A stretch of 64,000 bases of DNA from Aphidius gifuensis. Taxonomy: Eukaryota; Arthropoda; Insecta; Hymenoptera; Braconidae. The translations under genes were made by a program, and so were the position numbers. The stretch is from NCBI RefSeq assembly GCF_014905175.1, contig NC_057791.1:22482537-22546536 (forward strand). Direction: 5' to 3'. Each line of letters starts with the position of its first letter. Position 1 is the stretch's first letter. The notes under the pieces are model-generated. The model saw only the letters and a list, made by a program, of their open reading frames with translations, ran no database searches and was not told the DNA's origin. Positions 24,558 to 35,858 of this stretch are shown piece after piece.

Positions 24558-26006
24558 ATGATAAAGATTAATATTCTTTTTGGCATCGTGATGCTATTTT
24601 TAGCAACAGTCAATGCACAAGATGATACAATTTTAATGCACTTTCCCATCGGTCATTGTGCAATTAATTCTATACCTCTAGAATATGTTGATAAATCATT
24701 GTATGCATGTGCCAATGCAAGTATTAACGAAGAATCAACTTTCATCTTATTCTCGGTAAGTTTTAATTAATTAATCATAAATTATTTTTATTCAAGTTTT
24801 GTTCATTTTTTTTTTGTTATCAAATTTATTTAATTTGTATTCAAAGCTGAGTCATTAGCGACTAACTTTTTTTTTTTTTTTCTAATTTTATACACTTAAT
24901 CAACTAGCTGTGATTATTAAATGATAATTATGTTTCATCAGATGGAAGGATTAGTAAACCCTGTAAATAGAATATCCATGGCACTTGAACGTAACTCTTC
25001 ATTTGGATGCTTTACATATTTTCCAAAACGTCAGCAGTTTAAAATGTGTTTCAAAGCTTTCAATCCATCGGCCACCAAAACTCAATGTACGTTTTTATTT
25101 AAATTCTTCATTAAATGATTAATTTATTATTAATTTTTAGTATTTATTTGTATTTATATAATTGGTATTTTTTATTTAAAATTTTTTAGTCATTCACATA
25201 AATGATCAGCAAGAAATTTCAATTACTCGTGGTATTTACTATGGAAATATAAGGTGAAATAAATATTAAATAAAAAATACAATTAAAAAAAATATACCAT
25301 AATTATTCAAGATTATTTTTTTTTTTTTGTAGTAATTTTGATAGGGGTATTGACAAAAAAATTTGGCCTGAACCCAGTTCTATTCCAGGATATTTTCAAA
25401 ATGACTTTCAACGTACCAAAGTTTATCATGCCAATAAAGGTGATAAAATTTTTATTAGCTATGAAGTTGAGGAAAAGCCTGGCTATATAATCAAACTTAC
25501 GGTATGAAATTAATTATATAAAATTTAATTATCAAAATATTTTAATGTTAATTTTTTTATTTTATAAAAATGTTCAGGTACAAGATGAAAATGAAAAAAG
25601 CAGCAAGTGGGAAGAATATAATAAAAATTACATTGTTAATAAGGAATTAATTTCCGGTCAAAGATTTTCTGCGGAATTTTTTGCGGCTAACGAACTTCAT
25701 TATCGAGTTTTTTTCTATACATTTATCAAGAATGGTGAGATGTTACTACAATATTATTTTTATTATTAATTTTTTTTTTTTTTTGTCAATAAACAAAGCT
25801 TATTTAAGTATTCGAAATTATTATCTATAAATTTTAATTTTGTAGAAATCGTTGATCCATCGCCACTCGATTACGCTGTGGAAATCGGAAAATATCCAGC
25901 TTCGGATCCAAATCTTTATATTACTGAAGGTTTTTATCGTCGTAAATTTGAGAAAGACGATTCATCAAATTCAAATCCATCAAGTATATTGGATTTAATA
26001 TTCTAA
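24558..26006 (+). CDS. Secreted protein B3, type B paralogue with extended tail
   Basis: Exons 24558-24755, 24942-25086, 25190-25253, 25333-25501, 25578-25734 and 25846-26006 give about 297 residues. The signal peptide, four cysteines and intron phases are as in B1. Exon 2 is 9 nt longer, adding three residues after the MCF motif. The last exon is 161 nt instead of 71, so the protein ends in an extra charged, Ser-rich tail (around KFEKDDSSNSNPSS) absent from B1 and B2, where stop codons come earlier. It is the last gene of the array. Function is unknown. Confidence 0.8.
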
Positions 26007-26935
26007 AATAATTTACATGAAAAAAATAATTGTTTTGATTCTAAAGATTAAAACTCTTTGAAATTCTTTCTAAAATAATTTGCATGTTATTTAAATATCT
26101 ATGAATTACAAGTTTTGTTTTTATCTACTTTTTTTTTTTTTTTTTCATTAAAATTTTATAAAATATTATGCTACATTTTATTGCCTTTATCATTTCCATT
26201 AATTAAATATTTTCTGATCATTACTTTAGTAATTAAAATGAACCATAATGAACATATCAAATTTTCAATCATTTAATTTAATTTAACTTTCAACTATTTT
26301 ACAAATATTAAATTAATAAATCTATTAATGCTTTTTTATAATTTAATTAATTAAATTAAATATAATATCGATTAATATTTCTATCACACAGTAAGTATAA
26401 AAAATTCGTAGAAACTCCACTAGGGGTGCAAGTGTATCTTTCACCCACATACAGTAAGAAATTTTTTAACCCTTTTTTCTATACCCAAAAGCTGTCGAAA
26501 TATATTTTTTTCTATCTCCGTTATTAGTTAATTAATAAATATTATAAATTAAATTAAATCACTCAAATTGTCAAATTAATTTAAACTTTAAAACAACAAA
26601 AAAAAAAAAAAACTTGATAATTATTACACGAAATTATTCTGACCTATAAAAATTACGAATGAAAAAAAAAAAAAAATCAATTTTATACGGTTAAAAAAAA
26701 ATTATTTGAATTGATATAAAAAATATATTAATGTATTTTTTAATTTTAGAAAAATATTAAATATATCGTGCAATATATAAAATAAAATTTAACTACATAG
26801 TCAATTTCTAAAAATAAAATCTTTACTGTGTTGTGCAATTGTGCAAAAATACAGGTCAATTGCAGCTGGTAACAAGTTGGTGAATAAAATAAAAAAATAA
26901 TAAATTAAAATCAATATTATTATCAGTGATTGATC
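26007..26935. other. Right edge of the array and upstream region of the reductase
   Basis: AT-rich. A short segment near 26147-26190 is the reverse complement of 12178-12215 (both contain the core ATTATGCTACATTTTATT or its complement), an inverted echo of the array's left flank. The rest is probably promoter and 5' UTR of the aldo-keto reductase. No gene was seen. Confidence 0.6.
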
Positions 26936-28272
26936 ATGAAATCAGTGAAGCTGTCATCAGGATATGACATGCCAACAGTTGGCCTTGGTACATGGCAGGT
27001 AATAAAAAAAAAATAAACGAAAGCATAAAAAATAAATAAATAAAATATTGTAATATTATTTAGGCAAAACCAGAAGAAATTGAAGCAGCAGTTGAAAGTG
27101 CCTTAGAAAGTGGATATCGACATATTGATACAGCCTTTAATTATAATAATGAAGAAGCTATTGGTAAAAGTTTAAAAAAATGGTTAAATAATGGTGGTAA
27201 ACGTGAAGAATTATTTATAACAACAAAGGTAATTAAAAGCTTAAATATAAAATTAAATATTTAATAATTAAATTTGGTGATTAATTTATTTTTTAAGCTT
27301 CCTAATTATGGTAATCGTGCATCAGATGTTGAAAAATATATAAATTCATCACTTGAAAAACTTGGTCTTGATTATATTGATATGTATTTAATTCACATGC
27401 CATTTGCTTTTGTCAGTGATGAATCTTGTTGTGCACCATCTGTTCATGAAGATGGAAGTTATCAATTAGACTTGAATACTGATCCTGTATCTGTCTGGAA
27501 GGTCTAACACTTGATTTACTTAATTTTTTATATAATTAAACTAATTAAATATTTATATATATTTTTTTTAAACCTCAGGAAATGGAAAAACAAGTCAAAA
27601 ATGGACGAGCAAGATCAATTGGATTGAGTAATTTTAATGAAGATCAAATACTAGAAGTTTGGAAAAATGCAACAATAAAACCAAGCAATCTTCAGGTAAA
27701 AAAAAAATAATTATACTAGAAAATTTATTTGATTCTAAATAAAATTATAAAAACAATTTTTTATTAAGGTTGAACTTCATGCCTATCTTCAACAAAAAGA
27801 TTTACGTGAATTTTGTAAAATTCACAGTATAATTGTAACTGGTTACAGTCCACTTGGTTCACCAGGTGCTAAAACTCATTTTCAAACAAAATATAATTAT
27901 AATCCAGAAAAATTTCCTGATTTACTTGGACATCCAGTTGTTAGAAAAATATCAAATGATAAAAATAAAACAACTGGACAAATTTTACTACGACATTTAG
28001 TACAAGAAGGTCTTGTTGTCATTCCAAAAAGTTCATCACCAGAACGTATTAAAAAAAATATTGATATATTTAATTTTGAGCTAAGTTCTGATGAAATTGA
28101 TGTACTAAATGCACTTGACCGAGGAAATAATGGAAGAATATTTAATTTTCTATTTTTTAAAGGGTAAAATTATTTAATCTAAATTAAAAAAGCAAAATTA
28201 TAATTTTTTTTTCTTTTTTGTTTCAGAGTTGAACATCATCCATTGTATCCATTTAAAAATCAAATTTTATAA
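26936..28272 (+). CDS. Aldo-keto reductase, NADP(H)-dependent
   Basis: Six exons (26936-26998, 27064-27228, 27298-27501, 27579-27695, 27769-28163, 28227-28272) give about 329 residues, the usual AKR length. It opens with the GLGTWQ strand. The catalytic tetrad is visible: Asp in GYRHIDTAF, Tyr in FNYNNEEAIG, Lys in ITTKLPN, His in YLIHMPF. The family signature RSIGLSNFN, the GYSPLGSPG segment and the cofactor-binding IPKSSSPERIKKN follow. AKRs reduce aldehydes and ketones with NADPH in the cytosol. The sequence resembles the AKR1 group, but the substrate cannot be read from it. It is tail-to-tail with MCM5, with only 83 bases between stop codons, so the 3' UTRs probably overlap. Confidence 0.92.
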
Positions 28273-28355
28273 ATTATTGTAAAAAAAAAATTGGCCATTT
28301 GGCAAAAGACAAAAAATGATTAAAAATAAAATAATTGAGTATTGATATGTTAAAT

Positions 28356-30711
28356 TTACATAAGTCTGTAGAGCATTTTACGTTGCATACGATGTTGTAA
28401 TTCTCCACGTCTAATCATAGTATGAATAACTTTAAAAACAGCACGTTCTGGATATTTTTGTTTGATAAAATCATTGACAATATTTTGTTCTGATACTTGT
28501 GAACCAATGGCAAATCTTTTTTTCAATTGTTTTTCAATAGTTGCAAGAATTTCATGATCTTCTTGTGATGTAAAACCTTCAGCACCAGCTAATGAACCTG
28601 ACATTGCTGCATCAAGTGTTGATACTTGAAATAATCTTAATGCTTCATCAACATGTACCTCAGTTGCAAATGGTTGTAATTGCATTTTAGCTAATGATTC
28701 AGATATACGTATAACAGCTTCAAGTTGTCTAACAGTTATTGGTATTGATAAACGTTTTTCCATATCTTTTTCATGTTCACGTGTACCAGCTCTCATCATA
28801 ACATAACGATTTTGTAATTTATCACCAGCTTCTTTATTTAAACGTGGACCACAACGCATTCTACAATAATATATATATTTTTTTAATACAGATAATGGTA
28901 ATTCACCTTCAGTTGTTTCTTCATTAACTTGTCCAGCATTAGCATGTATATTCATAACATGTTTAGCAAGTGTTATATCTTTATTTTCTTCATGTACATC
29001 TTTAACAATAAATATCATATCAAAACGTGATAATATTGTTGGCATAAAATCAATATTTTCTTCTCCTTTAATATCATCCCATCTACCAAATATTGAATTT
29101 GCAGCAGCTAATACTGAACAACGTGTATTAAGTGTTGTTGTTATACCAGCTTTTGCAATTGATATTGTTTGTTGTTCCATAGCTTCATGTATTGCAACTC
29201 TATCATCTTCTTTCATTTTATCAAATTCATCAATACAAACAACACCACCATCAGCAAGTACCATTGCACCACCTTCCATAACAAAATTACGTGTTACTGG
29301 ATCACGCATAACAGATGCTGTTAAACCAGCAGCTGAACTACCTTTACCAGATGTATATATACCAATTGGTGCAACTGTTTCAACAAATTTAAGTAATTGT
29401 GATTTAGCTGTACCTGGATCACCAAGCATCAATACATTAATATCACCTCTACGACATAAACCATCAGGCATTCTTTTACGTGAACCACCAAATAATAAAC
29501 ATGCTATTGATTTTTTAATATCAATTGCACCAAATATACTTGGTGCAATACTTTTAGCTATTTTATCATATATCAATGGATCATTTGACATACGACGAAA
29601 TAAATCTTCTTCTTCATTTGTTAATGTTGGCATTGTACCACTACCAGTATTTTCACCATCAACTGATATACCAATAACACGTATATATGGTGCACGTACA
29701 CCAACTAATGCTTTATCTCTACCACCACGTTTACTACCAGTTGTTGATACTTTTTTTATTGAATATATACCAAGTATCAGCACACGATTACCTGGTACAA
29801 CACGATCACATAAATAACGATCACAATATAATTGTAAATGACGTGGCATTTCACCTTGTGGTATTTGATCTGGTAATTCTTGTAATTTTAATACTTGAAA
29901 ATCAACACAATCACACATATCTGGCATTACAAAAAATGGATCAAGTTGACATTTTGGTCTACCAGCTTGTTCTCTGTATTTTGAAAAGAAATATTTTTCA
30001 TATTATTTAAATGTTTATTAATTATTAATTGTTGTTTAAACTTACGTTGTACATTTTCGTGGTAATGCATAACCTTCTAGACCAGGTTTTATTGGAATAT
30101 GACTCTGAATTGTACGACATGATCTACATTGAATTGATATTTTTGTTGCTTTTGAACGTATACCAGATGCTGAGACAATAATACCAGGTACTTTGATCAA
30201 TTTGGAAACAATATCAGGCTTTAAAAAAAAAAGATAATAAATATTATATTAATTATATTCAAGTAGATATATTGTTTATTTGTTTATTTGTTTGTTTATT
30301 TACCTTGGTACCACGAAGAGATGTTGCATGACCATCTGATGACAATAATATTTGTATATCTTCAACTTTTTCCTCACCAAGTGGTCTTGGTGATGTTAAT
30401 TCATCAGCAACATCTTTTGCAGCTTCTTCAAATACTGGCAAATATTCAGTTGGTTGTTTGTATATTTTTTCAGCAAGTGATTCATCAAATGCTGATAAAT
30501 CTTCAAGATTTACCTCAATCCAATATAATCCAAGATTATAATTACGTTTTAATGCATCACGATATTTATAATTAAAATTACCCTCATGAAATTGACGTAT
30601 AAATTCTTTATATTTTCTTTTAAATGATTGTAATTTTTGTGAATCATCACGTTGATCATCAGTTGAAAAATTATCAGAAAAAAATACTTGGGGTTGATCA
30701 AAATCATTCAT
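28356..30711 (-). CDS. Mcm5: DNA replication licensing factor MCM5
   Basis: Three exons on the minus strand (30711-30304, 30218-30046, 29973-28356) give about 732 residues, matching the family's length. The N-terminus (FDQPQVFFSDNF) and the YRDALKRNYNLG segment are typical of MCM5. A zinc-binding Cys set spans exon 2 and exon 3 (CRSC, KC, KC). The AAA+ core shows Walker A GDPGTAKSQLLK, Walker B VCIDEFDKM and the arginine finger in LSRFD. The protein ends in the winged-helix region with RMQRKMLYRLM. MCM5 is one of six subunits of the MCM2-7 helicase loaded at replication origins. An E2F-type site and GAGA repeats lie upstream, as expected for a cell-cycle gene. Confidence 0.97.
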
Positions 30712-31237
30712 GATGAATGTTTTTTATAATTATAACTAATAAATAATAATATTTATATATTTTTAACAAACACTTGTCAATTGTGATGGCGAGTGAAGCC
30801 CAACAATCTTTCTCTCTCTCGACTCTCTCAGTTCTCTCTCGCTCTCTCTCGCTTTGCAAATTACTTTTGGCGGGAAAATAAAATGCCATGTTTATTTTTA
30901 AGGTCAAGCTAGATGATAAATATCGGTAATATAAATTCCTCCTTTAACAGTTAAAATTTAAAAATGATATTTAAAATTGAACAGAACACAAAAAAAATGC
31001 TTAATGCGATTTTAATTCATTTTTTCATTTAGATATTCACCTTTGTTTTTTTATAAAATTATATAATTGTTGTTTATCAAATGATGTTTTTTTTTTACAA
31101 TAACTGGGTTATTTCAGATTGTCATTAGGAAAAATAAAGAGACGTGTCTAAACGGTCTCAATGTTCATCTATCTTGTTTAAAAATTAATTTCGTCTTTTC
31201 ATTTTTTTTTTTTTCTATTAAAAAGAAAATCAATATA
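30712..31237. other. Divergent spacer between MCM5 and gene C
   Basis: It holds the MCM5 promoter (GAGA repeats and an E2F-like site) on the left and AT-rich sequence leading to gene C on the right. No other gene was seen. Confidence 0.7.
30808..30878 (-). promoter_or_regulatory. MCM5 promoter: GAGA repeats and E2F consensus site
   Basis: TTTTGGCGGGAAAA at 30865-30878 is a full match to the E2F consensus, about 150 bases upstream of the MCM5 start codon. Between them (about 30808-30853) lie runs of CTCTCT, which read GAGA on the transcribed side. E2F control of MCM genes is well established in animals; the link here is by position and sequence. Confidence 0.75.
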
Positions 31238-31795
31238 ATGAAGCTGCTAATTTTAATTATTGGTATATTATTTGAAGCAGTTATTTTGAGTCATTCAAAA
31301 TCAGCAACATTAGTGTGTCAAATAGTATGTGAACGACAAAACTTTCAGCCAAATGATGACTTGTATCTAGGCTGGAAAATAGTTAATGCAAGTGGAATTC
31401 ATATTGACTTTGAGGTATATTTAATTTTGTATTTTTAATTTAAAAAACTTGATGAAAAAATATATTTAAAATTAAATGAAAATAATTTTTGAAGATAAGA
31501 ACGTCAGTTGGCAGTGATGGCATTAATCCAAGTAGACAAATTTTATTTATTAGTGATGCTCAAACTCAATTGGAATATGAAGATCATCACTTTACTGGTT
31601 CATCTACTGGAAAATTTGATATTTGCATTACGACACGTTTCGACAAAGGTATATGATAAATATTTTTTTCAAATAAATTGAATTAAATTTTAATAATATT
31701 TCTTAATAAAATTTCAAGGTGATGAAAATTCAAAGAAGCTTGTTTACTGGACAATAAGGAATTCAACGTATTCAAAAAAAAAATTATTTATATGA
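31238..31795 (+). CDS. Small secreted protein C, unrecognised
   Basis: Exons 31238-31414, 31495-31648 and 31719-31795 (phases 0 then 1) encode about 135 residues: a signal peptide ending near LSHSKS, then a soluble chain with cysteines in TLVCQIVCER and FDICITTRF. Exon 1 ends on IDFE in phase 0 and exon 2 on a phase-1 intron after a Cys-containing beta strand, the same plan as the A, B and D genes. The pattern (Cys near the start, then a KFDIC-like strand at the end) loosely recalls a GOLD domain of p24 proteins, but there is no transmembrane tail and the match is weak. The last exon runs into an AAA-rich stretch, so its true end may differ. Confidence 0.55.
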
Positions 31796-33000
31796 AAAAA
31801 ATATTTACATTCGCGTTATCTATGACTATACCAGCTGGGCTAATAATAAACATTCTGTTCTATTGTATTCTACATTGCTGAAATTATTTTAAACACTTAA
31901 ATATCATCAAAATTTATGAATGTTTTGAATGATAATATAGAATAATTTAAAACTATTAAAAATAATAATTTTTTTTATATTTTTAAATGACTTTTTATCC
32001 TTAAGTTAATGTATTTCATAAAATAAATACATATATACATTTAAAAAATTTATTATCACAATAATAAAAATGATAAATAAGATGATAATTAAAAAATATT
32101 TTTTAATTATTTGTGGTAATTTAAAAATTTTATTTTAAAAACCTATTTATCCTGTTTATGAAAATGAAAATATTTAAGTTTTAATGAAGCAGAAAAAAAA
32201 AAAAAATATATTATAAAATGTTTCTATTCAACACACAACACAATTCTTATTTATTTTTTTTTTTTTTATAATGTTGAGGATAATAATCATAAAAATCTCA
32301 CAAGTCACAGTGATGTGAAAAAAAAAATTAAAATTGATAATTGATTTTTTTGCTTATTATTTTTAATGTGACAACCGGTTTTTTTATCATAAAATCTTAA
32401 AATTATTAATGATAATAAAAATAAACCAGTTTTAAAATTTAGGAAATATAAAAAGATAATTTTTTTCTTGTCATTCAAAGTTTGCAAAAATAATTATTTT
32501 CATGATAAGCAAAACGTGATAATTTTTTTTTTTTTTTTTATCTTATTCAATAACAAAGTCGGTAAAAATAAATTTCAAAATAGATAATAAATTGATATCT
32601 ATAAATAATTTATTTATTTATATTATTAATGATTTTTTACATGATAATTTGATAATAAAAGAAAAATAAATAAAATTGACAATCGAGTTGTGATTTTTAT
32701 GTACAAAAAAAAAAAAAAATCAACTGTCAATCTCAATAAATTATAATCTTTAATATATTTTTTTTTATTTATTATTTTATATTATTTTGTGTGGTAAATG
32801 GTCATAAATATTCACTCTGTGAATCTGTGATCCGATTGAAATGATAAGTGGGGAGAAAAAAAAATAATCACATATAAATATTAGGTTCAACGAACAAAAA
32901 TATTCATTCCCAGTTTCAAGCAGTTACATGCTGCTTGTGTGATTGAGCTGAGCAGAGTTGAGTATCAAGGCTATCAGTGGAAAAAATTAAAAATAAAAAT
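31796..33000. other. Gene C 3' flank and ACE-like gene promoter region
   Basis: Highly AT-rich with many A/T runs and no gene seen. The last 160 bases are less AT-rich and carry the ACE-like gene's promoter elements. Confidence 0.65.
32842..32915 (+). promoter_or_regulatory. Putative promoter of the ACE-like gene
   Basis: A GATA site TGATAAGTG near 32842 precedes a TATA-like CATATAAATA (32871-32880), and an initiator-like CCCAGTTT follows about 30 bases later. The GATA, TATA, initiator order resembles that of the A/B array. Confidence 0.5.
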
Positions 33001-35578
33001 ATGCTGATCACGTAAGTTCAACAAAAACATATAATAATACTCAATCTATTATTTTTTTTTTTTTATCATTCTAATAACGAAATACTAGCTCACTATATTT
33101 TAAAAATAGAAAAAAAAATTTTCAACGTTTTGAATCTTATTCTAAATATAAAAAAAAATCTACTTGATCAATTTTGTTATAAAAAATAGTTCAATATCAA
33201 AATTTGTTAATTCAATAATTTAATAAAAATATTTTATATAGATTTTTTAAAAATTAAATAGTCTAAAGTTTATTCTCGTGTGGTTATAGAAATTTTTCTA
33301 ACATAATTTTGAATAAATATAAAATACAAAATAAAAAAGAAAATAATTTTTTAATTTTGAAAAATAAATTAAATAACTAAGCATGAATAAATATAAATTT
33401 AAATTGTCTTTGTCTACTGCAAAAAAAAAAAATTATAAACAAATAAATTTAATTTCCTGATTTTTAAAATTCATAATAGATCATCGTCCTTGATGATGGC
33501 AATGGCCTTGCTAATCACCATGGTCAAGTCAACAACAACATCACCATTAAACGATGATAATTATGAAACCATATCACGTGCAAAAGCACTATTGAATAAA
33601 ATTGATAATGAATACAGTATTTGGAATAATAAATTAACAGTTGCAGCCTGGAATTATGCATCAAATTTAACTGATGAAAATCTTGCAAATCAATTAAAAA
33701 TATCAAGTGATTTTGCTGAATATATACGTGAAATGTATAAAGAAGTATCTCAATTTCCATGGAAAAATATTAACAATTTTGATATTAATAGAAAATTTTC
33801 AAAGCTAGCATCACCAGGATCAGCAGCATTGTCAAAAGAAAAATATATGGAATATCAAGAAATAATAACTGGCATGGAAAATTTATATTCAACAGCAAAA
33901 GTATGTGATTATAATGAATTTGATAATTGTAATTTGAATTTAGAACCAGAAATAACTGAAATAATGATGACAAGTCGTGAACCAGAAAGATTAAAACATT
34001 TATGGAAATCATGGCGTGATGCATCTGGTAAAAAAATGAAAAATGATTATATAAAATATATTGAACTCAGTAATGAAATAGCAAGATTAAATAATTATAC
34101 TGATATGGCTGCATACTGGATGAAAGAATATGAGACAGATAATTTTCCCGATCAAATTGAATTATTATGGCAACAAATAAAACCATTGTACTTACAAATT
34201 CATGCATATGTACGTCGTCAATTATTAAATAAATATGGTACCAATGTATTGTCAAAAGATGGTCCAATACCAGCTCATTTATTGGGCAACATGTGGGCAC
34301 AAACATGGAATAACATAGCTGATTTTACAACACCATATCCAGGTAAAAAGCTACCAGATGTTACTGAAGAAATGATAAAACAAGGCTATGATGAAATTAA
34401 AATATTTAAAATTGCTGAAGATTTTTTTACATCATTAAATTTAACACCAATGCCAGATACATTTTGGAATAATTCAATATTAAAAAAACCTGATAATGTT
34501 GATCTTATTTGTCATGCAAGTGCATGGGATTTTTATGATTCAAATGATTTTCGTATAAAACAATGTACAAGAATAAATATGGAAGATTTATTAACAGCTC
34601 ATCATGAAATGGGACATATAGAATATTTTCTACAATACAAAAATCAACCAATAATGTATAAAGAAGGTGCTAATCCTGGTTTTCATGAAGCTGTTGGTGA
34701 TACAATTTCATTGAGTGCATCAACACCAGAACATCTCAAAGAAATTGGTCTTTTAAATGATACATCATCTGATCAAGAAGCTTTTATAAATCATTTGTAC
34801 TTAAAAGGTCTTGATAAAATTGTTTTTCTTCCATTTGCTTATATGATGGACAAATGGAGATGGAATGTTTTTCAAGGAAAAACAAAACCTGATAAATACA
34901 ATGATGATTGGTAAGATTATTTATTTATTTATCATTTAAAATGAATTTGTTTTTTTAAATGTAAATTTTATTACTTACAGGTGGAAACTTGCTCTTGAGT
35001 ATCAGGGAATTGTACCACCTGTTGAAAGATCATCTGATGATTTTGATCCAGGTGCAAAGTATCATATTGTTGCATCAGTTGAATATATTCGTTATTTTGT
35101 AAGTTTTGTTGTACAATTTCAATTTCACAAAGCTCTTTGTATTGAAGCTGAACAATATGATCCAGAAAATCCCCTGAGTAAACCACTTAGTCAATGCAAC
35201 ATCTATGGAAATAAAAAAGCTGGAAAATTATTTTCGTAATGATAATTTAAATATTATTAAATTGTTTTTGTTAATTAATTTTCTTTGTTTAATATAGTTT
35301 TATTATTTTAGTGATATGTTGAGTCTTGGATCATCTGTTCCTTGGCAAGATGCAATGGAAAAAATAACTGGACAACGACAAATGGATGCCAGTGGTCTTT
35401 TAGAATACTTCAAACCACTCAGTGATATGCTAGAGGCTGAAAATTTAAAAAATAATGAATATATCGGTTGGAAAAGTAAGAATAAATTTTAAATTAATCA
35501 ATTGATTTTGTATTTATTTTGACAATTTTTGAATAACTATACAATTTTAATTTCATTAATTATATTTTTTCAGATTGA
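33001..35578 (+). CDS. Ance: Secreted angiotensin-converting-enzyme-like peptidyl dipeptidase
   Basis: Exons 33001-33011, 33480-34910, 34981-35235, 35312-35475 and 35574-35578 give about 621 residues, like single-domain insect ACE. The 11-nt first exon is needed for a proper start: it adds MLIT in phase to a hydrophobic signal peptide. Zinc-site features are HHEMGH plus the downstream Glu in GFHEAVGD. Substrate-binding residues are present in the HASAWDF segment and in KYHIVASVEYIRYF, which keeps the Lys, His and both Tyr positions of the ACE pocket. There is no C-terminal membrane anchor, so it is secreted. ACE homologues (M2 family) remove C-terminal dipeptides from peptide hormones. The last coding exon holds just two bases and the stop. 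Insect roles include reproduction and, in some wasps, venom; which applies is unknown. Confidence 0.95.
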
Positions 35579-35858
35579 GACTTATTATTATTTTTTAATA
35601 AGATAAAAATAAATTTGTTGAATACCACAATTATTTAAATAATAACTTAAAAGAAAATAAATACGAGGTAATTTATGAGCTTGTTATCACACTCCTCCAA
35701 GAATCATCATTTTTTACAAAAAAAAAAAAAAAAAAAAACCACTGATTTATTTGTAAAAAAATATATAAAATCAAATGAAAAAAAAAAAAAAAAGGAAACC
35801 ATGTGAATTTTTAAATATAAATGATATGAATGTTCGAAGTTAATAAATTTAAAAAATA

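Noticed and set aside
13206..26006. Naming the A/B proteins as known venom toxins
   Set aside because: No motif ties them to a known toxin family. Fast evolution and secretion fit several roles, so only an unnamed secreted family is claimed.
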